From Cercospora beticola (taxonomy: Eukaryota > Ascomycota > Dothideomycetes > Mycosphaerellales > Mycosphaerellaceae), in contig NC_088935.1 in the NCBI RefSeq assembly GCF_033473495.1, forward strand, positions 2,108,001-2,172,000: a stretch of DNA of 64,000 nucleotides, read 5' to 3'. The notes under the pieces are model-generated. The model saw nothing but the letters and a program-made list of their open reading frames with translations, did not search any database and was not told where the DNA came from. Positions 54,679 to 64,000 of this stretch are shown here, piece after piece (the first letter of the stretch is position 1; each line of letters opens with the position of its first letter). The translations under genes and the position numbers were made by a program.

Positions 54679-56053
54679 TATGCCTCGACGGGACGGGGCT
54701 CGTGACTCGGGGGGAAGCTCTCAATCCATGTGGAGGCTGCGCGCAACGATCAATGGCCCCGGCGTGCGCGCTGGCGGTGATGGCAGGGCTCCGGCAGACG
54801 AAAAGAAAAGGCCCGTAGCGACTGACTGGCGGGGAGCGAAGCTTAAGGAGCGGCAGCAGCGGTGCAAACGAGCGGCAGGCGCATGCGTGCGAGGGAGCGT
54901 GGAAGGAAGGTGGTCAGTCAGTTGGTGCTCGCGATAGCACGCCACATATCCAGCGGCAAACGGGAGGGGTGCCACGAGGGGGAAGGAGCGAGGCCTTTCC
55001 GACTGGCGGGCGGTCAGGCAGCGAGACGATCTCACGACGGCGATCGCCAGCCCATGCTTGGCCCAGCAGCGGCGGCGGGTGCGTGGTGCTGTAGTGTGGG
55101 AGTGCTAGGAGCGATGAGGAAAGCGTACAGCCGACACGCAGCAGCGCATGTCGGTGTGTATCAGTGGTCCGACGTGGTTTCAACGCCGCTGGGGATGCCC
55201 TCCAACCCTGCTGCACCTCCCGACGTGTACCTGCACGAGGCCCGCCTAGCGCGATCCCTTCCCCAGCTTGCGTCGCTTGCTCGACTGCGCTAACTAATGC
55301 CGCGCAATCTCAGCCTGCAGCAGGCCACCACGACGCCCTCCTCCTTCTTCGCACCTCCTCCGCCCATCGCCGTGCTGCATCCCTCGCGTGTCTGCGGTGG
55401 TGGTGCCTCCGAAGCGAGGAGAGGCACCACGATGCACGCGCGCGCATACAGCAATCATCATCATCGCAACGCGTTGTGACTATCGAAAAACTATCGACGA
55501 CTAGTTAGACCAGCCCTAACGAGCGATTGCGCAACGCTGCCGAACTTCACCCCAGCAGGAGCGCTTCATCCTTCACGCTCTGGTCTGAGTGCTGCGCTCC
55601 CTGTCCACGCTGAGCACTATGGTCACCGCTTCGCATCGTGCTCGAGAGTCCGCTCCTCACTGAACAGCATCCGTCCAGATGGCCGCGACCATAGTGCACC
55701 TTCGTGCATGGCGCCAGCAGAAAGCGGGACGTGAACAGCCAGCACCAGTTCGCCGGGCCATACCGCCCGACACTCTGTTCTTAATAACGCTGCTTGCACA
55801 GCACCTCATCTCATCTCGCGCCCTTGCAGCCGCTCGCTCCAACACGAGCCTGGAAGCACCGAACAGGTTGTGCGCTCGTATGCACATGCTAGCTACCGCA
55901 AAACGCTGCCAGGTCCGCGTCTCGCAATTTGGCGCAGGCACGGAGTCAGGGACCTGCAGCAGTGTGCTCGCTTACGGCTTAGCTCTGCATCGTCAATCTG
56001 CTCGAGCATGATGGGGCCCTGGTCGGTTCAAGCTCGCGCTAACAACAATCCCT
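54679..56053. other. Intergenic region
   Basis: About 1.4 kb upstream of the hypothetical gene and downstream of HCS1. It is GC-rich near 54,700-55,450 with many short overlapping frames; the 143-codon plus frame at 54862 has no recognisable content. Confidence 0.45.
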
Positions 56054-58439
56054 TCATTTACTCGAAGCCAGCTCGCTCAGATCTGGATACCGAAGGTCTG
56101 CGTGCTCCTCGAGATGTGACATCCAACTCTTCAGAAACTTTGATCCCCTACCAACACGGTGTCAGCGTGCTCATCACAAAAACCATCCCCAGCGCCGGGT
56201 TCGTGCAAGTCGCCCGGGAATAGCATTTCACAACGGCCATGAACACGTATCGTGCGACACTTACTTGGCTATGGTCTCAGAATCCCCGATCACGCACAAA
56301 TGTCGTTTGGGCCGAGTCATCGCAACTGCAGCTCACGATTAGCTTTCGACGCACTGCGCAGCCTCTTGAGCCCACTTACCATTCAGTCGTCGCTTTTCCG
56401 CCAAGAAGCCAACCTCGCGCTCAGGATTGCTACGAACGAGACTGACGACGACCGCCTCCTTTTCTCGGCCCTGAAAACCGTCGACACTTCCCACTTCCAA
56501 GCCCGCGAATCGCTCTTTCAGCATCTGAGAAAGCAGGCCGACCTGCCCGTTGTATGGCGTGACAATCGCAATGTCCTCCGGTTTCAGCCCGGCTGTGACA
56601 AGGCTCTCGATGTGATCCCTCACGATGAGAGCTTCAGCTTCGTTGATTTTGCTGTCAGCCAGCAGACTGGACTTGCTTTTAGGGGTTTCCTCTTCCTCCG
56701 CCTTCTCTGCGAAGTCCCCACCTTGTGTATCGTAGAATACCAAAGGTTCGATGGTATTCTCAGTCTCTTGGACCGGATAGGGCAAGTCTTTGAGCAACCG
56801 AAGCTTGACGGCCTCTGCTGCCAACAATTTGTCATCATACAAAGCCTGCGAAGGAAATGCCATGATGGATTCATGCATGCGATACTGTGTGGTCAGCATA
56901 CGCTTTATATCATTGCCGTGTAACTCCAGGAGCCGATCGAACAGCGTGGTCTCTAGACTCAACTTGGTCGACGTTGATTCTTTGTCTTGCTGCTTGAGAC
57001 TCAGGCTGTCAAGTTTCTTGGTTGCCTTGTCTACTCCTTTGGCCGTCTTTTGATCCTTTTTCATGTTCGCTGACTTGATCGTTGGTGGCCTAGAACACGA
57101 AAACACACGTCAGCTATCGTCCTACATCCACTGCGAATGTGAACATACAGCTGCAAGTGGTCGCCTGCCAGCACTAATTTGGAAGCACCAGTCCAGAGCA
57201 CCGGAATCCAGCATTGCGCTTCTAGCGCTTGACTTGCTTCATCCACAATGACCACGTCGAACTTTTCGTCCTTCAACTGGAAAGATCCGGCTCCGTGAAG
57301 CGTCGAGAGGACTACCTTGCTGCTCTTGAGGATCTCCCCTACCACTCGATTTTCTCGTTGGCGGTACTCTTTGCGCAGTTCTTTGATTTCGCCGTAAATG
57401 GCCTTACGTTCGCGGCCATTGCGCGTTTTCCGGACCGAAGCCTGCTTACTATCCATTTCAGATCTGATATCAGCAACGATCGCGGCAGCGTCACTGGTCC
57501 TCGACAAGACTTCCATGCTGTGACTGAGCACGCTGGGCAGGAGACGCGCAGGATGTCCCAGCCGCACCATAGGGACTTTGTGCGATGCGAGACGCTCTAC
57601 GATGTTGTCCACGCTGACATTGCTAGGTCCGCAAACGAGCAGCCGCATACCGCGCTGAACAAGCTGCAAGATGAGTTCGATAAGTGTGTGGGTTTTGCCG
57701 GTGCCTGGCGGGCCGTGAATCAAGGCGATCTCTCGAATGGCAAGTGCGAAACGGATTGCGTCCTTCTGGCTTTCGTTCAACGTAGGATCTTCCCACTGTA
57801 CCTCCTTCGCGAGCTCAGAATCGAGTACTGGCGTTGGAGAGGATTGTCCAAACAGTACCCGTATGAGCATGCTGTGCTCTGCTGGCTGCATCTTTTGCAG
57901 TCGCGTCATCGTCTGGTTTAGTCGTTTGAAGGTAACATCATTGGCCAGTTTGACTCTGCGAAATCAGCATATGAAAGTACTTACCTGGAGACTTGATGGC
58001 AGACCTACAGCCAGAGCTTGCCGTTGGGCACGTCTACTTCTTCTTTGTCCAGGGCGACTGTGATGGCGGTCTTGTTCATTCGAGTCACGACACCCTCTAC
58101 GCCATGTTTCTCCATGGCTTCTCTTTCCTTCTTCCTTTCCGCGCCTTTGGGTTGTTCGGCGACTGCACAAATATCTCCCACACGGAGGCCATGTTCAGGT
58201 AGTTCCGCGCCATCGCCCGCGACAGCTGGGTCAATGCCCAGTTCGAGCAACGTCTTACCACCGAAACCGGTTCGTTGCGAGGACACTGTCAAATTCAACA
58301 CGGCAAGGCCTGCGCGTTGGAGTGTCGTGGGCGCATATGTGGCTGTCAGCAGCTGTGTCTCTTGCACCTCTGCCTGCAGTTCATTGTCCAGTAACGACAG
58401 TTGCCCGCCCGCGAACGCTGCAATGTCTGTTGCTGCCAT
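56054..58439 (-). CDS. HCS1: Upf1-like SF1B helicase Hcs1 (DNA polymerase alpha-associated helicase A / IGHMBP2 type)
   Basis: Five exons on the minus strand: 58439-58009, 57955-57149, 57089-56380, 56325-56265 and 56147-56054. Introns are 53, 59, 54 and 117 nt, all GT..AG. The joined product is 700 residues. It is a 5'-3' SF1B helicase. Motifs in order: Walker A GPPGTGKT (about residue 225), CGPSNVSVDNIVERL, Walker B VDEASQALEAQCW (about 380), LAGDHLQL, TTQYRMHESIMAFPSQALYD, AIVTPYNGQVGLL, VGSVDGFQGREKEAVVVSLV, and VAMTRPKRHLCVIGD in exon 4. The N-terminal beta-barrel lies before exon 2. The C-terminus ends ADLRYPDLSELASSK. Exon 1 to 2 uses GTAGGT at 58008; a stronger GTAAGT lies 29 nt further inside the intron but would leave a stop in frame. 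Confidence 0.93.
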
Positions 58440-58839
58440 GGCAGACGCCTCGCATGTTCATGTAAACGTTGACGATTTGATCAGTGACGTGCCACGCGTG
58501 ATGCTCGTTCGATCTTGGCACCGGAACGCGGACCCTGATTCGCGCTTTCCCGGGGAAGCTCCTTGTCGATGCGCAACCAGTGTGCTGTGGGCACGTCGTT
58601 TGCGAAGGCGCTTGCTGACCGGGTGTCCAACCACTTCACTAATTGACCGACCAACGCGCTGCTCCGCCGCTGGCACCTCCTTCCGCCCTCCTTTCCACCC
58701 TCCTCGCTCGCCAGTCACGCCGGGTCCTGCTGGCGGAAGTCATGGCGGCGGGCTCTCTGCTACATCCTCCTTGACAGAAACTCTCGCATATCAGTACCGA
58801 CAGCATCAGATACGACATCTATAGCAGCCGTCGCCCAGC
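58440..58839. promoter_or_regulatory. Shared upstream region of HCS1 and the DCR2-like gene
   Basis: 400 bases between divergent start codons. No specific site is called. Confidence 0.45.
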
Positions 58840-60609
58840 ATGACACGCCGCATTGTATGTGCACGACAGGGTCCGCTCACATAGGCCACAAACACTAATT
58901 ACACTCGCCAGGTCCGGACGTTGGGCCAAATCGCCGCATCGATAGCTCTCTTCTGCATCCTCGTCTTTTTCGCCGATTCGCGCTATCGCGTGCTTCCCAA
59001 CTCGATTCATCATGCTCTGCCGTCTCATCATGCCGGCACCGTCATCACTGATGTAACGATTGCCTTTTGCTCTACGGTGAATCCGCTTTCCAAATGCCGC
59101 CTCGACGACAACAACTGGAAACGAGTGGAGAAGGACTTGCTGTTGGGTGGAGGCTGGATCCGGAGCGCATACCTGCATGTGCAGCGTAAGCAGGAAGAGG
59201 AGCTCCTGAGTGAAGACAAGGTCGTTGTAGGCGTCCGTGTCAGCCGCCAGCCACCCGCTGCAGACGAAAAAGAAGATGGGCGTGAGCCATGGGAGAAACG
59301 ACCAGGGGGCATATGGATTCAGCGGAGCAGCAAAAGACACGATAGCGATTCCGATCGAGCTGTGACAGCCATCGACGTTCTCTTTGGCCCTGATGCCATT
59401 GATCCTAGACCGAACTGGATCCTGGAGAACACGCCTCTCTTCGTTGACAGTGCGAGTGCCAACTATGCGCCCAGGCTGAGCACGCGACATGGGAGACCGC
59501 GTGCTGCACATGACACTCCGCCAGTACCACGTGTTGGCAAGGACGGCAAGTTCAAGATTCTCCAAATCTCCGATGCTCATCTGTCCACGGGCACTGGAGC
59601 ATGTAGGGACGCCATTGGAGAGAATGATAAGCCGAGCGTCAGATGCGAAGCCGACCCACGGACTCTAGAATTTATTGAGCAAGTGCTTGACGATGAGAAG
59701 CCAGATCTCGTAGTCCTCTCCGGAGACCAGGTGGAAGGACCCGCTGCTCCAGACACTCAGACGGCGATTTTTAAAATGGTTGCGCCACTGATCGAGCGCT
59801 CGATCCCTTATGCGGCCATCTTTGGCAATCACGATGATGAAGGTCCACGTTCTTCTCCTCGCGTCGCCCAAATGGCTCTGATGCAGACACTGCCTCACAG
59901 CCTTTCTGAGCCCGGTCCGTCGAAAGCAGAGGGGGTTGGCAACTATGTGGTGGAAGTCCTTGCGCCGGGCTCTCAGCACTCCGCACTCACTTTGTACATG
60001 CTGGATACTCATAGCCTGACACCTGACGAAAAGCGATATAAAGGCTACGACTGGATCAAGCCCGGTCAAATTGAGTGGTTCCGAGAAACTGCCAAGGGTT
60101 TGAAAAAGGCACATTCGAAATATAGCCATATCCATATGGATATGGCGTTCATTCATATTCCCTTACCTGAATACGGCGATCGCAGCAACGTTATGGCTGG
60201 AGGCGCCTGGAAGGAAGGTGTCACCGCACCCGGCTACAACAGCAAGTTCTACGATGCGTTAGCAGAAGAGGGCATTGTGGCAGTTGGCTGCGGGCATGAT
60301 CATGTCAATGACTACTGTGCTCTCCGACCTCACAAGCATGAGGTTGCCCGAGATGTCGCTGAAGGACAGCAGTCTCAGAGTCATCGTGAGAGGCTCGGCC
60401 CTTGGCTGTGCTATGCAGGAGGGTCCGGCTTCGGGGGCTACGCTGGATATGGTGGATTCCACCGAAGAGTGAGAGTGTGGGACATCGACACGAACGCTGG
60501 CCGCATGTCTACTTGGAAGAGAGTAGAATGTTGTGGCGAGGACACAAAGAAGAAGATCGACGAGATTGTGCTCATTGATGGTGGCAACGTCATCGCGCCA
60601 ACGACTTGA
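58840..60609 (+). CDS. DCR2: Dcr2-like calcineurin-type phosphoesterase, membrane-anchored
   Basis: Exon 1 is only 15 nt (58840-58854, MTRRI); a 57-nt intron (GTATGT, ACTAAT branch point, CGCCAG) leads to exon 2 58912-60609. The product is 570 residues. A membrane segment at about residues 9-26 (TLGQIAASIALFCILVFF) makes it a signal-anchored protein. The metallophosphatase motifs follow: QISDAHLS (about 225), LSGDQVEG, GNHDDEG (about 309) and GCGHDHVNDY (about 465), with metal ligands Asp, Asn and His present. Yeast Dcr2 dephosphorylates Sic1 and Ire1; here the role is by family only. The start at 58840 was chosen because the long frame itself begins at a TTG and lacks an ATG before the membrane segment. 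Confidence 0.9.
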
Positions 60610-61291
60610 TCACTTTTCAGGAAGTACAGCCGAAGCAGTCGTATTCGAAAGTTTGCCTTGAACGCTCTGGCGTCGACAAGCTTCTCTGCAACCGAAAAAA
60701 CGATCTCGCTTGACGGTTGGCATAGCCATGGGGACACTCTTCACCTCGAACGGCACGGGAACAATGACTGTTGTCAGAGAGAGTATGCTCAGACCGGCAT
60801 TTTCTGAAATCCTTGGCGATCACTGAGCCATTAAGTGTCCCAACTGTAGACACTGGCACTGCCCTGAGACATCGATACCGAAGGCCGCCTGAGACGATTT
60901 GAGCCAATGTTGCTGCCGCTAGCCTCGGCGATCTTTTTCTAAGCCTAATCTGCACTGTTCGCACGCGACAGTGCGGACAGGGAAATACCATGCACGTCTG
61001 GAATAAGCACGAAAGCTCACGCGAATATCGCTGGCTGTATCGGAACGATCATCAGTAATCGACGACAAATCAACGGCATCCGATTGGATCAACATCAGGG
61101 AAGAGACAGAAGCGATACAGCAATTAGATGTTGGAGAGCCTCAGCTATAATGACATATGACAAGCGTCGCGGCATGCAATTGCCTATAGCCGTTCCAATA
61201 ATGCGTCTGGAGATAGCAGAGTGCTAAACATTGCAAGCATCCAGGTGCCTCTGGCGCGTTTTCCACGAGCGACTGCGTTTTTCCTTTACCG
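60610..61291. other. Intergenic region between convergent genes
   Basis: About 680 bases between the stop codons of the DCR2-like gene and the GAF-domain gene. No gene recognised. Confidence 0.5.
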
Positions 61292-62080
61292 TCACCAATC
61301 GCAAGCATTTGCCAACACTTCAGCCAGCTGTTCTAGCTTGACCTGGTCTTGCTCGTCAAAACCGTTCTCCACGGCGCAATCGATATCGATGATTGCGACG
61401 ACCTAAAGCTCGTCAGCACTATAGCAACATCAATCGAGAGCTTTCCTCACCTTTCCACTCTTCACGATGGGCACCACTATCTCGCTACGACTGTCTCCAT
61501 CGCAGGCTATGTGACCTGGGAAATTCTCGACATCTAGCACCAGCTGTGTCTTTTGGCTCGCTGCCGCTGCGCCACAGACACCTTTGCCGAACTTGATTGT
61601 CTGACAGGCAACCTACTCTCACATGTGAGTCTACTGAGCTGAGAAGGGGCACTGAAGTGAATCCTACTTTGCCATGGAAAGGTCCGAGAATGAGCTGGTC
61701 AGGCGTTGAGTGATCAACTGTGTAGAAGCCTGACCAGTTCACTTGATTAGTTGGCGCTGGCAATGCATGATATGCGTGCCATAGGAGGGAAGCTGCGTTC
61801 GCTGTGTTGCTGACAAAATGTTCAGTTTCAGACTGCTGGTCAATACACTGACGGAATTCATACCACACCTGCATGGGTCAGCAAGTGCGATACCGCCAGA
61901 GATAGACAGGAAGACTGACCCAGTTGCGTTGATCAGCAAAGAGAGCTTTCGCCTGGTCGATAACCTGATCGTATGCTTGTGTCTTGCTCACTCCTGCCAC
62001 GAAATTGGACGAATCGGCGTGTACCTTCGGACGTTATCAAGCTGAGTCAATGCAGGGTCGCTGCGAGTAGTATTCACCAT
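61292..62080 (-). CDS. Free methionine-R-sulfoxide reductase (GAF domain)
   Basis: Five exons on the minus strand: 62080-62078 (ATG only), 62024-61920, 61868-61668, 61612-61451 and 61402-61292. Introns are 53, 51, 55 and 48 nt, all phase 0. The product is 193 residues, starting MVHADSSNFVAGVSKTQAYD. The enzyme reduces free Met-R-sulfoxide in the cytosol. The GAF core is clear: LFADQRNW, NAASLLWHAYHALPAPTNQV, NWSGFYTV, LILGPFHGKVACQTI, FGKGVCGAAAA, DVENFPGHIACDGDSRSEIV and IDIDCAVENGFDEQD. The three family Cys are at VACQ, GVCG and HIACDG. The third exon starts with about 18 residues (VWYEFRQC ... EHF) not expected in the family, so its acceptor is uncertain. Confidence 0.9.
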
Positions 62081-62440
62081 GGTTCGTGTTCGCCAGTCCA
62101 CGCTAGCTTAGGTGCAGTATATTGTGATGCAGGCGCAAGGAAACGCGGCAGAGGTGGAGGAATTATGGCCAGGTCGCAAATACCGTGAAAGGTATTCGAG
62201 TTTGACTAGTAGAACGACGAGTTCCACAGCAGAGTTGAAGTTCGGACTTAAGCGGCTTTTCAATGTGGATCCCGCTGCTTGACGTACATCTCACTTGCGA
62301 CTGCGGAACAGCGGGGCATTTGAGGCATCTGCAGGTCGTACGTATGATAGGAAGCCTTGAGCCTTGCAAATCGCCTTTCTCCAACTCAAGCACTGTATTC
62401 TCCCGTCTGATCTTATCGCAGCTGTCCACAGATTGCGACA
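62081..62440. promoter_or_regulatory. Shared upstream region of the fRMsr and DLH genes
   Basis: 360 bases between divergent start codons. The short frames here have no recognisable content. Confidence 0.45.
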
Positions 62441-63404
62441 ATGTCTTTGAAGCAGTGTTGCGCCACTGGGAGTCTGCACACAGGGACCCCAACCGGAAGA
62501 ATCGAAACCCTGCACGGTCTCGACTGCTACATAGCCGATGCTCCCCAAAGTCCACCAAAAGGCATCATAATCATCATTCCAGATGCGTTCGGATGGACAC
62601 TGCCCAACAATCGCATTCTCGCCGACGATTACGCCAAGAATGGATTCACGGTGTATTTACCTGAATTCATGCAAGGTAAAAAGTCAAGATACTGTGGACA
62701 GGGATTGTCGCTGACGAGTGAGCACAAGGTGTGAACATCCCTCATGATATGATGATCAGTATGAAGGCGATGTCTGCAACAGGCCTTTGGAATCAGATCT
62801 ATAAACTCGGACATGCGGCGTACCTCGCTCGCCACTTCATTCCATTCCTGCTGTACAATCGACCTGCAGTGGCTGGGCCACGAGTATGGGACTTCGTCAA
62901 GGCTGTCAAGCAGAATGAAGGCAAAGAGCTTCCCATCGGCACTGCTGGCTTCTGCTGGGGCGGACATTTCGTCACGCAGCTTTGCAAGGATGAAATCAAA
63001 GCCGATGACGGCAGTAGACTGACAGTATGCGGTTTCGTGGCGCATCCATCTTTTCTGAAATATCCCGATGATATCGAGGGGGTGGAGTTGCCTTACTCGT
63101 GCGCGGCAGCGGAGCTCGAGGATCCGCAAATGTCGCATGAGCAGGCGAAGCAAACCAGGGAAATCTTAGAGGCGAAGACTGCCAAGCAGAAATCGCAAGG
63201 TATCGAGCATGAGTTTGTGATGTACGAAGGCGTGCATCATGGTTTCGCTGTATGTCCGACCCGGCACTCTTTCCCGCGAAGGCAACTGACGAAGGGCAGG
63301 TCCGCGCAGATGAAGAAGACAAGCACGAAGCAGCTCAGGGAAAGAAGGCAGAGGAACAAGCAGTGCGCTGGTTTACTAGATGGTTTGCCAGTCCACCACC
63401 CTGA
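62441..63404 (+). CDS. Dienelactone hydrolase family protein
   Basis: Exons 62441-62675, 62729-63249 and 63300-63404, with introns of 53 nt (GTAAAA..CACAAG) and 50 nt (GTATGT..GGGCAG). The product is 286 residues ending VRWFTRWFASPPP. The alpha/beta-hydrolase fold shows HGLDCYIADAPQSPPKGIII, PDAFGW, the nucleophile elbow GFCWGG (Cys about 154), CGFVAHPSF, AAAELEDPQMS (probable acid) and YEGVHHGFAV (catalytic His about 248). The Cys nucleophile is typical of dienelactone hydrolases, which hydrolyse lactones in aromatic catabolism; fungal homologues are often of unknown substrate. Splicing of the second intron restores the conserved GFAVR. Confidence 0.92.
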
Positions 63405-64000
63405 AGATGCAACCGAAAAGCACCTGTTTCTCTGAGATAATCAACACTTGTCTGCTGATAGGTTCCGAAACGGGCAGAGTTGTGTCGTGGAAGCGTAGTC
63501 CGACGACGGCGTCGTGAGTTTGCAAGAATACTGCAGAGTTGTCTGGGAGTTCGCCACCTACTGGCAACGATTCCAGCTGTTAAATGCCCATGCAATGATA
63601 TCCTCTTCTTAAAATTGGACACGTCCAAGTCCGATCTTGACTCGATCCCTATGGCTGAGGCTTGAAGTCCTAGAGATGAAGTCTATACAGCGGAGCGAGT
63701 GTGTGCTGACAGTTTTGAATACGCTCAAGACGTTTTCTCCTGAACATAGTAGAGTCGTAGATCGCTCATCGCCCCAAAGTAGTCGTCAGGCAAGGCGTCG
63801 TCGCTCGATAACGCAGGTACAATGCTTGCCAGTTTCTCCATGAGAAACTTCGCGTCACCCGCAAGCTCAACAGGCTTTCGAACGACTGTGATCCATAGCC
63901 AGGTGGGGTCTATATGCCAGCAAGCGTGTTTCGTTTGTCGATATATGGAGACACTAATAGCACCCTGCGATGAAGCGCGTTGATTTACTAGAGGTACATA
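63405..64000. other. Right edge, no gene recognised
   Basis: About 600 bases after the dienelactone hydrolase gene. Short frames only; a gene may begin or end beyond the window. Confidence 0.45.

Noticed and set aside
1..64000. tRNA, rRNA, CRISPR or secondary-metabolite cluster
   Set aside because: No tRNA T-loop with a matching acceptor stem, no spaced short repeats and no PKS/NRPS/terpene genes were seen; tRNAscan would be decisive for tRNAs.

Overview
The window is nuclear DNA of a filamentous ascomycete. Most genes carry short spliceosomal introns of about 48-63 nt with GT..AG ends and CTRAY-like branch points. Typical fungal families are present: a Zn2Cys6 regulator, a TCO89-like TORC1 subunit, Sft1, Lsb3/Ysc84, Mak21, a Dcr2-type phosphatase and a dienelactone hydrolase. 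A large transposon block has been inactivated by repeat-induced point mutation (RIP). Protein style suggests a dothideomycete, perhaps the Capnodiales/Mycosphaerellales side; this is inference and the species is not identified.

Layout. 1-18 kb is gene-rich: the 3' end of an RCC1/ankyrin/BTB-like gene, TCO89, a small secreted GPI-type protein, HBS1 (ribosome rescue), an Age2-type ArfGAP, SFT1 and LSB3 head to head, an IFI6-like membrane protein, a PMP3-type proteolipid and an HhH-GPD DNA glycosylase. About 18.15-40.31 kb is one AT-rich block with almost no CpA or TpG and therefore almost no ATG. It holds a chromodomain Ty3/Gypsy element with both 195-nt LTRs, a fragment of a DUF3435 tyrosine recombinase (the Starship-captain/Crypton-like family) directly at its 3' LTR, two Copia fragments in opposite orientation, a Tad1-like LINE nested in one of them, two near-complete copies and one core fragment of an unclassified repeat R, and a long inverted repeat around the R core. 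40.3-43.0 kb has normal base composition but no recognisable gene. 43-63.4 kb is gene-rich again: a Zn2Cys6 regulator, MAK21, mitochondrial prolyl-tRNA synthetase, a disordered coiled-coil protein, the HCS1 helicase, a DCR2-like phosphatase, a free methionine-R-sulfoxide reductase and a dienelactone hydrolase.

The genes are mostly unrelated housekeeping functions (translation quality control, ribosome assembly, vesicle traffic, DNA repair, TORC1 signalling), so there is no metabolic cluster. Three pairs are divergent with short shared upstream regions: SFT1/LSB3, HCS1/DCR2-like and fRMsr/DLH. Exon models were built by eye from splice signals, and the spliced lengths are multiples of three. 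The least certain model is HBS1, which needs a non-canonical intron or carries in-frame stops. The most unusual part is the RIP block: CpA/TpG is exhausted while CpG survives, a tyrosine-recombinase remnant lies inside it, and unrelated elements share a 3' tail.
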